From: Kitasatospora sp. GP82
GTDB taxonomy: Bacteria; Actinomycetota; Actinomycetes; Streptomycetales; Streptomycetaceae
Direction: 5' to 3'
NCBI RefSeq assembly: GCF_029892105.1
Contig: NZ_JARZAJ010000026.1
Location: 1-64,000, forward strand
Length of the DNA stretch: 64,000 nt
Each line of letters opens with the position of its first letter. Within the stretch, counting starts at the first letter, position 1. Made by a program: the position numbers and the translations under genes. Below are positions 8,344-15,922 of the stretch, in pieces. The notes beneath the pieces are model-generated. The model was not told the DNA's origin, made no database searches, and saw only the letters and a list, made by a program, of their open reading frames with translations.

Positions 8344-10452
8344 ATGAGCGCGTCCGATGCGTCTCCAGCCCAGCTCGGCCCGGTCGGCGTCTATCCGTCC
8401 GCTCCCGGCGCTCTGCTGGACGTGCTCGGCGTGGCTGCCATTGTGCTGGACGCGGATGGGCGGATCGTGCTGTGGAGCCCGCAGGCCCAGGACCTCTTCG
8501 GCTGGAGCGCAGAGGAGGCCCTGGGCCGGTACGCGGCGAAGCTGCTGGTCGCCGAGGAAGATGTCGATCTGATCCTCCAGCTGTTCGCAAACGTCATGGG
8601 CGGCGGCGGGAGCTGGGCCGGAGTCTTCCCGCTGCTGCACAAGGACGGCAGTACCCGGCCGATGGAATTCCGCAACATGCGGCTGCTGGACGAGCGCGGC
8701 GGCCGGTACGCTCTCGGGATCGCCACCGACGAGGCCACGCTACGCAGTGTGGAGCGGGACCTGGCACTTTCCGTTCGCCTGGTGGCCCAGTCCCCGATCG
8801 GGCTCGCCGTGTTCGACACCGGTCTGCGGTACCTACTCGTCAACCCAGCGCTGGAGCGCATCAACGGCCTGCCCGCCGAGCAACACATCGGCCGCACTGT
8901 CCACGAGGCACTGCCGTTTCTCGACTCCGAGGCCGTCGAGTCCGCGATGCGCCAGGTACTGACCACCGGCACGCCGCTGCTGGATCAGTTCGCTGTGGGC
9001 CGCACGGCCGCCGACCCGCAGACCGAGCACGCCTGGTTGGTGTCGTACTACCGGCTGGAGGACCCGGCCGGGCGGGTAATCGGACTGGCGACTTCGGTGG
9101 TGGATGCCACCGATCGGCACCGCGCGGCCACGGAGGCCGCCGAAGCCCGCAGGCGGCTGGCCATCATCGCCCACGCCTCGGTGTTCATCGGTACCAGCCT
9201 CGACCTCGTCCGGACTGCCGACGAGCTGGCTGACATAGCCGTGCCTGACCTCGCCGATGTCGCTGCGGTGGACGTCCTGGACTCGGTCCTTGACGGCCGC
9301 CACACCAGCACCGCGGGCCCTGCCGCCGCGCCCGCGATCTTCCGGTCCCTGGCGGTAGCTGCGGCGTACCCCAATCCTGCGGTCAGCGCCGCCGGCCCTA
9401 CTGGCGAGATCGCCGCCTACGCCGCGGATCGTCTGATCACCCGCTGCGTGGCCACCGGCCGGCCGGTACTCGTGGCCCACGTCGAGGCCGGCGACCTGCC
9501 GCACATCGCTCGCGACGACGAAGCCGCCGCCCTCCTGGCCCGCGCGGGCCTGCACTCCTATCTCGCCGTGCCGCTGATCGCCCGCGGCGAGGTCCTCGGC
9601 GCACTCGACCTCAAACGCACCCGAAACCCGCAGCCGTTCAACGACGACGACTGCATCCTGGCCGGCGAACTGGCTGCTCGTGCCGCCGTGTGCATCGACA
9701 ACGCCCGCTGGTACCAGATGCAACGCCACGCGGCCCTGACCCTCCAACGCCACCTGCTCCCACGCACGCCACCACAACCGATCGGCCTCAAGGTCGCTTA
9801 CCGCTATGAGCCCGCGGGAACAGTCGGCGAGGCCGGAGGCGACTGGTTCGACGCCATCAAACTGGCCGGTGACAAGACCGCTCTCGTCGTCGGCGACGTT
9901 ATGGGCCACGGCATCAACGCCGCTGCCACCATGGGTCAACTCCGCACTGCCACCCGCACTCTGGCTGACCTCGACCTCGACCCCGCTGAAGTCCTGCACC
10001 ACCTCAACCACATCACCGAAGGGATGGACGAGACCATCGCCACCTGCGTCTACGCCGTCCACGACCCCCACACGGCACAGTGCCGCATCGCACTCGCCGG
10101 CCATCTGCCCCCCGTCCTGACCCGCCCCGGCTGCACCCCCGCACTGCTGGACCTGCCCACCGGCGCACCGCTCGGTGTCGGCGGCGTACCCTACGAGGCC
10201 ACCTTCCTCGACCTGAACGCCGGCGATCGCCTCGTCCTGTACACCGACGGCCTGGTCGAAACCCGCTACGAACCCATCGACACCCGCCTCCGGGCCCTCC
10301 TCGACCTGCTCGCCGACCCCCAACTCTCCCTGGAAGCAACCTGCGACCGGCTCCTGACCGCCCTGTGCCACCCCGACAGCCACGACGACGTCGCCCTGCT
10401 CATCGCCGAGGTCGTCTCGGCATCCCCAGCTGCCGGCCACCCCGAGCCGTGA
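8344..10452 (+). CDS. PAS-PAS-GAF-PP2C serine phosphatase (SpoIIE type)
   Basis: A 702-residue cytoplasmic sensor phosphatase. Two PAS domains (about residues 20-140 and 145-262; AIVLDADGRIVLWSPQAQ and GLAVFDTGLRYLLVNPALE) are followed by a GAF domain (about 285-455) and a PP2C/SpoIIE catalytic domain (about 470-690). Metal-binding motifs are intact: GGDWFD near 498, GDVMGHG near 517 and HDDVALLIAEV near the end. Such Streptomyces proteins dephosphorylate anti-anti-sigma factors in response to small-molecule, redox or light signals. No HATPase kinase domain is fused, unlike many relatives, and no partner gene is adjacent. The start has a clear GGAAGGAG ribosome-binding site. Confidence 0.93.
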   Translation: MSASDASPAQLGPVGVYPSAPGALLDVLGVAAIVLDADGRIVLWSPQAQDLFGWSAEEALGRYAAKLLVAEEDVDLILQLFANVMGGGGSWAGVFPLLHKDGSTRPMEFRNMRLLDERGGRYALGIATDEATLRSVERDLALSVRLVAQSPIGLAVFDTGLRYLLVNPALERINGLPAEQHIGRTVHEALPFLDSEAVESAMRQVLTTGTPLLDQFAVGRTAADPQTEHAWLVSYYRLEDPAGRVIGLATSVVDATDRHRAATEAAEARRRLAIIAHASVFIGTSLDLVRTADELADIAVPDLADVAAVDVLDSVLDGRHTSTAGPAAAPAIFRSLAVAAAYPNPAVSAAGPTGEIAAYAADRLITRCVATGRPVLVAHVEAGDLPHIARDDEAAALLARAGLHSYLAVPLIARGEVLGALDLKRTRNPQPFNDDDCILAGELAARAAVCIDNARWYQMQRHAALTLQRHLLPRTPPQPIGLKVAYRYEPAGTVGEAGGDWFDAIKLAGDKTALVVGDVMGHGINAAATMGQLRTATRTLADLDLDPAEVLHHLNHITEGMDETIATCVYAVHDPHTAQCRIALAGHLPPVLTRPGCTPALLDLPTGAPLGVGGVPYEATFLDLNAGDRLVLYTDGLVETRYEPIDTRLRALLDLLADPQLSLEATCDRLLTALCHPDSHDDVALLIAEVVSASPAAGHPEP

Positions 10453-10691
10453 CCGCCTGACTCGCCGTTGCCGGCCGACGCCACCCCGGCACGGGCCGCC
10501 CTGCGCACTGCGGGCCTTGACCATTACGCCGCCGGGTCGCCCGTGTTGCGCTCCCGGTTCGCGTCCTTCACGGCACGACCGGGACAAGGTCGGACGAACG
10601 ACATCTTCCGTAACATCAATCGGCATTCACCTAACGCCCGTGTGACGGCGGTGCAATGCGGGCGAAACCCTGTGGGCTGAACCTGCACACC

Positions 10692-11846
10692 ATGGGAACT
10701 GCAACAACGGCCGCCGGTGAGCCGCCGGGCAGAGAATCGACGGGCCCGCTGACCGGTTTCACCGTCGGCGTCACCGCCGCGCGCCGCCGCGAGGAACTCG
10801 TCGCGCTGCTCAGGCGCCGGGGTGCGCGGGTGATCGCGGCGCCCACGCTGCGCATCCTTCCGCTCGACGACGACGGGGCGCTGCGCCGCGCCACCGGGCG
10901 GTGCCTGGCCGGCCCGCTGGACTACGTGGTGGCCACTACGGGCGTCGGCTGGCGCGGCTGGATGAGCACCGCCGAGGGCTGGGGCCAGGGAGCCCGGCTC
11001 GCCCGGGCGTGCCAGGAGGCCGTCGTGCTCACCCGGGGCCCCAAAGCCACCGGCGCAGTCCGCGCCAGCGGCCTGGACGAGACCTACTCGCCCCGCTCCG
11101 AGGCCTGCGACGAGTTGCTCTCCTGGCTGCTCGCCCGGGAGCTGAGAGGGCGCCGGATCGCCGTCCAGGAGCACGGCGCACCCCTCGACGGGTTCGCCGC
11201 GGCCCTGCGGGAGCGCGGCGCCGAGGTGATCGAGGTCCCGGTGTACCGCTGGGCCCCGCCCGAAGACCCGGACGCCGTGCGGCGGCTGGTCGAACAGACC
11301 GTACGCCGCGAGGTGCACGCCCTGACCTTCACCAGCGCGCCCGCGATCACCGCCTTCCTGGACGCGGCCGACGAGGTCGGGCTGCGGACCGAGGTACTGG
11401 CCGCGCTGCGCGACGACGTCATGCCGGTGTGCGTCGGGCCGCTCTGCGCCCGGCCGCTGGAAGACGTCGGCGTGCCGACCGTCTCGCCTGAACGCGGACG
11501 CCTCGGCTCCCTGGTACGCACCATCGCGGAGGCTCTTCCCGCCCGCAACCGGCGCGAACTGGACACCGGAACGCAGACCGTCGTACTCCAGGGCAACGCG
11601 GTGCTGGTCGACGGCGAGGCCTTCTGGCTGCCGCCGGTGCCCGCCGCCGTCCTGCGCGCGCTCGCCGAACGTCCGGGCTGGGTGCTCAGCCGCGCCGACC
11701 TGCTGCGCCGGGTCTGGGCCGGGTCCGCGCCGGACGAGCACGCGGTGGAGGCCGCCGTCGGCCGGCTGCGCGGCGCGCTCGGCCCGCACGCGGGGCTGGT
11801 ACGGACGATCCCGAAGCGGGGGTACCGGCTGGCGGTGAGTACGTGA
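10692..11846 (+). CDS. nnaR: NnaR-like regulator: uroporphyrinogen-III synthase fused to winged helix
   Basis: A 384-residue fusion. Residues about 20-270 form a HemD/uroporphyrinogen-III synthase domain (TVGVTAARRREEL; ALTFTSAPAITAFL), and residues about 289-382 an OmpR-type winged helix (LSRADLLRRVWAG; VEAAVGRLRGALG; IPKRGYRLAV). This is the layout of Streptomyces NnaR, reported to act with GlnR on nitrate/nitrite assimilation genes. The next gene, overlapping by 4 bp, is a sirohydrochlorin chelatase, consistent with siroheme supply for nitrite reductase. Neither ATG 10692 nor ATG 10656 has a clear ribosome-binding site. Whether the HemD domain keeps enzymatic activity is unknown. Confidence 0.85.
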   Translation: MGTATTAAGEPPGRESTGPLTGFTVGVTAARRREELVALLRRRGARVIAAPTLRILPLDDDGALRRATGRCLAGPLDYVVATTGVGWRGWMSTAEGWGQGARLARACQEAVVLTRGPKATGAVRASGLDETYSPRSEACDELLSWLLARELRGRRIAVQEHGAPLDGFAAALRERGAEVIEVPVYRWAPPEDPDAVRRLVEQTVRREVHALTFTSAPAITAFLDAADEVGLRTEVLAALRDDVMPVCVGPLCARPLEDVGVPTVSPERGRLGSLVRTIAEALPARNRRELDTGTQTVVLQGNAVLVDGEAFWLPPVPAAVLRALAERPGWVLSRADLLRRVWAGSAPDEHAVEAAVGRLRGALGPHAGLVRTIPKRGYRLAVST

Positions 11847-12139
11847 CGCAGGCCCCGACGCTCCTGGCTGTGGCGCACGGCACCCGGGACCGGGCGGGCG
11901 TGGCGACCACCGAGGCACTGCTGGACCAGGTCCGGGTGCTCCGTCCCGATCTTCGAATCGAGGTGGGGTACCTCGACCTCGTACAGCCCTCGCTGGACGA
12001 GGCGTTGGCCGCGCTGGACGGGGAGGTCGTACTCGTCCCGTTGCTGCTCGGTGCCGGCTGCCACGTGCGCGTCGACCTTCCGGTGACGATCGCCGCCGCC
12101 CCGTGGGTACGGGCCCGGATCGCCTCAGTGCGAGGGTGA
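11843..12139 (+). pseudogene. truncated sirohydrochlorin chelatase (CbiX)
   Basis: The GTG start overlaps the stop of nnaR (GTGA), indicating translational coupling. The 98 codons match the N-terminal half of CbiX/SirB-type chelatases, which insert iron or cobalt into sirohydrochlorin. Both metal-binding histidines of one repeat are present, in VAHGTRD and LGAGCHVR. Actinobacterial family members normally have about 230-300 residues in two repeats; this one ends in ARIASVRG and runs 15 bp into the 3' end of the convergent lipoprotein gene. The abrupt end suggests a recombination breakpoint near 12122. Stand-alone small CbiX proteins exist, so residual function is possible. Confidence 0.7.
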
Positions 12140-13084
12140 AGGGGACGCGGACCTCAACACGTCGGAGGCCACCGCGATCTGTTGCTGCATCTGCACCTTG
12201 ATGGTCCGCAGCTCGCCCGCGTGCTGCGCCATCAGGGCCCGCTGCTGGTTCGCCTCGGAGGCGTACCAGACGCCTACCACGTTGTACTGCTGTTTGCAGG
12301 CCAGATCGGCCTGGGCCGTCTGCGGCTCGCCCGGCGCCGGCTTCGGCCCCCCGAACGCCGGGTCGTTCACCGCGTCCATCGGCGTCGCATAGTGGTACCC
12401 CTTGCCGGCCATACACGACGACCAGTCCTTGAACACGGCCTGAACCGCCGGTTCCTGCATGGACTGGGAGAATCCCTTGGCATTGATCTGCTTCACCAGG
12501 TCGGCCTCCCCAAGAAAGGTCGCACCGGCCGAGAGTTTCTTCGTCATCTGACCCATGCAGCCACCCGGCGGGACCGTCATCGAGCGATAGGTCGTTGGCG
12601 TCCCTTCGTTCTTTCCGGGGGTTCCGTTTCCCTTGAGGACCAGCTGGTACCCCTGGTCCCGGTTCTCCGGCTGATCCGGCGGTGGCGTGAAGTCCAGATA
12701 TCCGGGATCGGCCGGCCCGAAATGGTAGCCGGTGGTTTTCGCCCGAGCCGAGCTCGTCACCCCGTAGCGCATCTCGGTGATCGTGCTCGGCGCGCTCTTG
12801 GGGCCGAGATAATGGTCGGGGAAGGAAAGGCCGTACCCTTTCATGCATTCCTGCAGGACGACCTGTGCGCCCTTGCTGTACAGGGTCTGGTCGGCCTGGG
12901 ACGGAATGTAGTCGGCGATCGGCAGATGCAGGTCGGTGCTCTCCACGGTCGTCGGAGTGGGGGACGGCGCCGGCGCACCGGTGCCGTCGGCACTGGCGGC
13001 GGAGCATCCCGACAGCACTGCCAGCGCCGCACAGGCGCCGACGGCTGCGGCAAGGGGGCGGGACAGCGGGGAACGACCGTGCAT
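12125..13084 (-). CDS. secreted lipoprotein of unknown function
   Basis: A 319-residue lipoprotein. The signal peptide (SRPLAAAVGACAALAVLSGC) ends in an LSGC lipobox, followed by a Ser/Pro/Thr linker. The mature part has several cysteines (LQECMKGYGL, PPGGCMGQM, WSSCMAGKGY, LACKQQYNV) that could form disulfides, including repeated C-M-x-G-x-G/K-G-Y-type segments at two sites, and a long C-terminal helix. I do not recognise the family beyond generic actinobacterial lipoproteins. GGAG lies 9 bp before the ATG. Its 3' end overlaps the truncated chelatase, marking a rearrangement boundary. Confidence 0.8.
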   Translation of the reverse strand: MHGRSPLSRPLAAAVGACAALAVLSGCSAASADGTGAPAPSPTPTTVESTDLHLPIADYIPSQADQTLYSKGAQVVLQECMKGYGLSFPDHYLGPKSAPSTITEMRYGVTSSARAKTTGYHFGPADPGYLDFTPPPDQPENRDQGYQLVLKGNGTPGKNEGTPTTYRSMTVPPGGCMGQMTKKLSAGATFLGEADLVKQINAKGFSQSMQEPAVQAVFKDWSSCMAGKGYHYATPMDAVNDPAFGGPKPAPGEPQTAQADLACKQQYNVVGVWYASEANQQRALMAQHAGELRTIKVQMQQQIAVASDVLRSASPSPSH

Positions 13085-13121
13085 GCCTGGTTACTCCTCA
13101 TCCGACTCGGCGGTGACACGG

Positions 13122-13161
13122 CCGGTGGCCGGCCGGGGCAGCTGCCCCGGCCGGCCACCGG
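13122..13161. terminator. 40-bp perfect palindrome downstream of the I36 inhibitor gene
   Basis: CCGGTGGCCGGCCGGGGCAG (13122-13141) is followed directly by its exact reverse complement (13142-13161). It lies 8 bp beyond the stop of the minus-strand I36 gene and before the lipoprotein start, so it is best read as a terminator for I36 transcripts. Confidence 0.8.
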
Positions 13162-13168
13162 AGTGCTT

Positions 13169-13519
13169 CTACCACCAGAACTTGAGCGAGGCGTTCTCGT
13201 TGTAGGTGTAGCCCAGACGGTTCTCGCCGGAGTTCGGGGCGAGGTAGTCCGAGCTGCCGGCGTAGTTGGAGTTGTAGAAGACGCTGGCCGCGCCCGGGCC
13301 CCAGTTGTAGGCCGAGGCGGCGTTGTTCTTGACCGCATCGCCGTTGCTGAAGGTCCAGCCGGCGAAGTTGGAGACGTCGGAGTACACGTCGACCGTCCCG
13401 CCGGCGTAGTTCGAGTTCTCGTACAGCGTCACGTCATTCGCGGACGCGACGCCCGCGGCGCCGAAAGTCGCGAGCGCGGCGCCGGCGATACCGAGCGCGA
13501 GAATGTTCTTGATGCGCAT
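13169..13519 (-). CDS. secreted peptidase inhibitor I36 / beta-gamma-crystallin-like protein
   Basis: A 116-residue exported protein: a signal peptide (MRIKNILALGIAGAALATFG, cleavage after ASA), then about 85 residues with two repeated Greek-key-like motifs, VTLYENSNYAGGTVDVY and ASVFYNSNYAGSSDYL, ending LKFWW. This is the pattern of the I36 (SMPI-like) inhibitor and beta/gamma-crystallin family common in Streptomyces. Protease inhibition is known for the family's founder; here it is inference. GGAGGGGAACC precedes the ATG. The following palindrome makes it a likely single-gene transcript. Confidence 0.88.
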   Translation of the reverse strand: MRIKNILALGIAGAALATFGAAGVASANDVTLYENSNYAGGTVDVYSDVSNFAGWTFSNGDAVKNNAASAYNWGPGAASVFYNSNYAGSSDYLAPNSGENRLGYTYNENASLKFWW

Positions 13520-13708
13520 TGGTTCCCCTCCATCGTTGACGTACTCGAATGTTCTGCCAATATGCGGGCTTCCCCCGTTGGCATTGAGAACGTTACCCAC
13601 CGGCATTCGAGCCGGGCAACGCCGTTTGGTTAGCGCGTGGAACAAGCAGACGTTCTGTATGAAGCTCGGCCATCACCACCGTATCCGCCTTTCGGTGCGA
13701 CTCGGCAC

Positions 13709-14671
13709 CTATGTGAGGCATTCGGGCATTCTGCGCAACGCGTGGTGCACCAGCAGCCGTCCGTATACCTCCTGTCGGATGCCCTCCGCGGTCTTACTGG
13801 TCAATGGGCCCTTCTTCCGGTCGGAGCCGAGCAGGACGCCGCGGAGCACCTCACGTTCACCGGCGGTGGCCGAGTCCAGGGCGAGCAGCTCAGCGGCCGG
13901 GGCGAGCTCGTGGTCCAGCGCCGTGGTGACCAGCCCGGATCCGACGACCCGCAACTGCCGACCGCCCATGACGGTCAGGAACGAGCCGTCCGGCAGCCAT
14001 CGGTGGGGCTCGAGTCGCCGCCATCCGGCAGGTGGCAGCCAGGCCACCTCTGCGCGCACCGCCGCCACGGCCCGTAACAGGTCATCGGTGAGCGGGCGCC
14101 CGGCCACCATCAGCAGCGTGCCCGGGGGGACGGAACGCAAGAGCGCGCGCTCCGTCCCGTCCCCGCCGAGCACGACGTTCACGATCGCACGGCTGCCGCC
14201 CTCGACCAGTCCGACCACCTTCAGCCTCGGGCCGAGGTCGGTGCCTTTCGGCAGCTCGACGGTCTGCTCCTGAAGGAGCATCAGCTGTTCTCCCCACCGG
14301 TGGGCGTGGGGGATGTCAGGGGTCTCGATCGGTTGGACGGCCGATCGGACCAGCTCCCGCAGCGGCGCGGATCCCAGCCGCTCGCGAGCCTGGAAGATAC
14401 TCGCCTTGCTCGGCAGGCGCTCGGCGCTCGGCAACTGCTCGTCCCCCCAGAGTCCGCCGCGGCGGATCCCCCTGGTCAGCCTGCTCATCACGTCGAGATA
14501 GGGCGCCGGAGAGAAGAGCGCCATGGCGAGGACGAAGTAGACCATGAGGCGTGCCGACAACAGTCGTCGGCGCTGCTCGGTCCGCCCGCAGGAGGCCACG
14601 GCCTCGTCGACGAGTTCGGGCGGATAGCTGTGCAACAGCAGGCCGATCCCCGCGGTATCGGCAAAGATCAC
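13709..14671 (-). CDS. IS4-derived protein with degenerate catalytic residues
   Basis: A 320-residue intact frame starting at GTG 14671, preceded by AGAGGAG. The N-terminus (about residues 8-110; PPELVDEAVASCGRTEQRRR, RLMVYFVLAMALF, SKASIFQARERLG) matches the IS4-family transposase N-terminal domain. The C-terminus (LTSKTAEGIRQEVYGRLLVHH) matches the end of the catalytic domain. The DDE residues appear lost: the usual DGT reads EQT (135-137), the ADR motif reads AGR (190-192), and no WEIE motif remains before residue 280. The protein is also about 100 residues shorter than active relatives. No frameshift is present, so it may be a domesticated DNA-binding protein rather than recent junk. Confidence 0.72.
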   Translation of the reverse strand: MIFADTAGIGLLLHSYPPELVDEAVASCGRTEQRRRLLSARLMVYFVLAMALFSPAPYLDVMSRLTRGIRRGGLWGDEQLPSAERLPSKASIFQARERLGSAPLRELVRSAVQPIETPDIPHAHRWGEQLMLLQEQTVELPKGTDLGPRLKVVGLVEGGSRAIVNVVLGGDGTERALLRSVPPGTLLMVAGRPLTDDLLRAVAAVRAEVAWLPPAGWRRLEPHRWLPDGSFLTVMGGRQLRVVGSGLVTTALDHELAPAAELLALDSATAGEREVLRGVLLGSDRKKGPLTSKTAEGIRQEVYGRLLVHHALRRMPECLT

Positions 14672-14822
14672 AATGACTCCTCTACGCACGAGTCTGGGTG
14701 GAAGGGTGCGGTACCGCCCGCGGCAGCGGGCTGCCGGCAGCCGCGGTGGCTGCCGGTACGCCGTGCCGGGAACGAGCGGTCGTCAGCCGGACCGGGTCAG
14801 ACAGGCCCTAGCAGGAGCCGCC

Positions 14823-15135
14823 CTACTCGACGCCGGTGTTCGGGGCGTACGCGGTGACCGGGCCCGCGTATGGGTGAAGGTGCCCGCGCTGCGCGCCGAG
14901 CCGCTGCCCTGGCCGGCCGGTGTCGGGGTCCCCACCATGCCGAAGTCCGCGCATCAGTACGCGGGACGGCCGCTGACGCCGTCGGAACAGCCGATCTCGA
15001 ACCGGGAACCGCCGAGGCTGTCGTACGTCGGCGTGTTGGTACAAGTACCGACGTTCTTACCGATGTTGGCGACGGCGAGCAAGGTGGCGCCACTGCCCGC
15101 AGGGGCCGAAGCGGTGGGCGGCTGAACGATCGTAA
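14823..15135 (-). pseudogene. decayed CHAP-like secreted protein fragment
   Basis: On the minus strand the frame reads LAVANIGKNVGTCTNTPTYD, SLGGSRFEIGCSDG, then GRPAY, a stop and CADFG. Streptomyces CHAP-type secreted proteins carry the sequence EYWCADF here; TGG appears to have become TGA at 14954. Past the stop the similarity is lost and the frame shifts. The upstream signal peptide seems to be in another frame. Identification of the CHAP family is from memory. Confidence 0.45.
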
Positions 15136-15434
15136 GCAGCCCCGCATCACAACTGCGGCTGACAACCCGGTGATCGACGTATGGCACCCGGTTATCACCA
15201 CGAACCCTCCCTGGGAGCGACGGCATCTGACGATGCGGAAGCGGCTGGCGAAGTCCTGCGCACCAGGGGGCCTTACTCATGCCATCGCCACCGGTCCGAC
15301 CAGCATCCGCAGACGCCGTATCGTCTCGGTCGCGCGGCCGGCCGTGAGCTGCCTGGCCCTGGTCACGGCGCCGATTCCGAGCCGCTGCCGCCGCGCCGCC
15401 CACAGAGCGGATCAGGGCCCCTGGCCTCCACGCT

Positions 15435-15565
15435 CGTAATTTCGAGCAGGACTGGATCACCCCGATCGTCGCGGCCTGGATGTAGTACTACGGCTGCTTC
15501 TACCGATCGGCCCTGTGTCCCGCTCCTCCTGCCCGTCACTGGACACATTCGAAACACGGCGCCGG
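15435..15565 (+). pseudogene. fragment of a group II intron reverse transcriptase/maturase
   Basis: The frame containing 15456 reads ITPIVAAWM, a TAG stop, then YYGCFYRSAL, matching the C-terminal maturase motif of group II intron proteins (typically NPIVRGWMQYYGRFYRSAL). A further frameshift gives PLLLPVTGHIRN in place of the usual PLLxRINTYL. Only this segment remains; no intron RNA domains V-VI are evident around it. Confidence 0.5.
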
Positions 15566-15574
15566 TCAGCGCGC

Positions 15575-15650
15575 CGCACCGGCGACGTGTGGACGGCGGG
15601 CAGGCCCGTACCGCGCACGTCCCCGATGATCACGCGGATCCCATGACCGG
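15575..15650 (-). pseudogene. fragment of a PP2C/SpoIIE-type phosphatase
   Basis: The minus strand encodes GIRVIIGDVRGTGLPAVHT, the metal-binding GDVRGKG block of SpoIIE-like phosphatases, without the rest of a catalytic domain. It is on the opposite strand to the intact PP2C gene that starts at 15923, so it derives from another gene. Confidence 0.5.
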
Positions 15651-15922
15651 CCCTGGCTGCAGCGGAGCGGCCGCCGCCGACACGGGCCCCGTCCTCTGCG
15701 GTCGAGTGGAGCGCTGCGAGTCGCTGCGGCCCTTTCCCACCCTGACCCGGCCGACCCCCGCCCAGTACTGCCCGGCAGGTGCTGCTCGCTCCAGGGTGTC
15801 GCCCGGCACAGGATCACTGATGCCTCTGACAGACATTTCCCATAGCAACATAGGCAGATCATCCACCTTGGTCCGACGATTGGACCATGCACTTCCGATA
15901 CGGCAGACGAGGAGGCAGGCGG

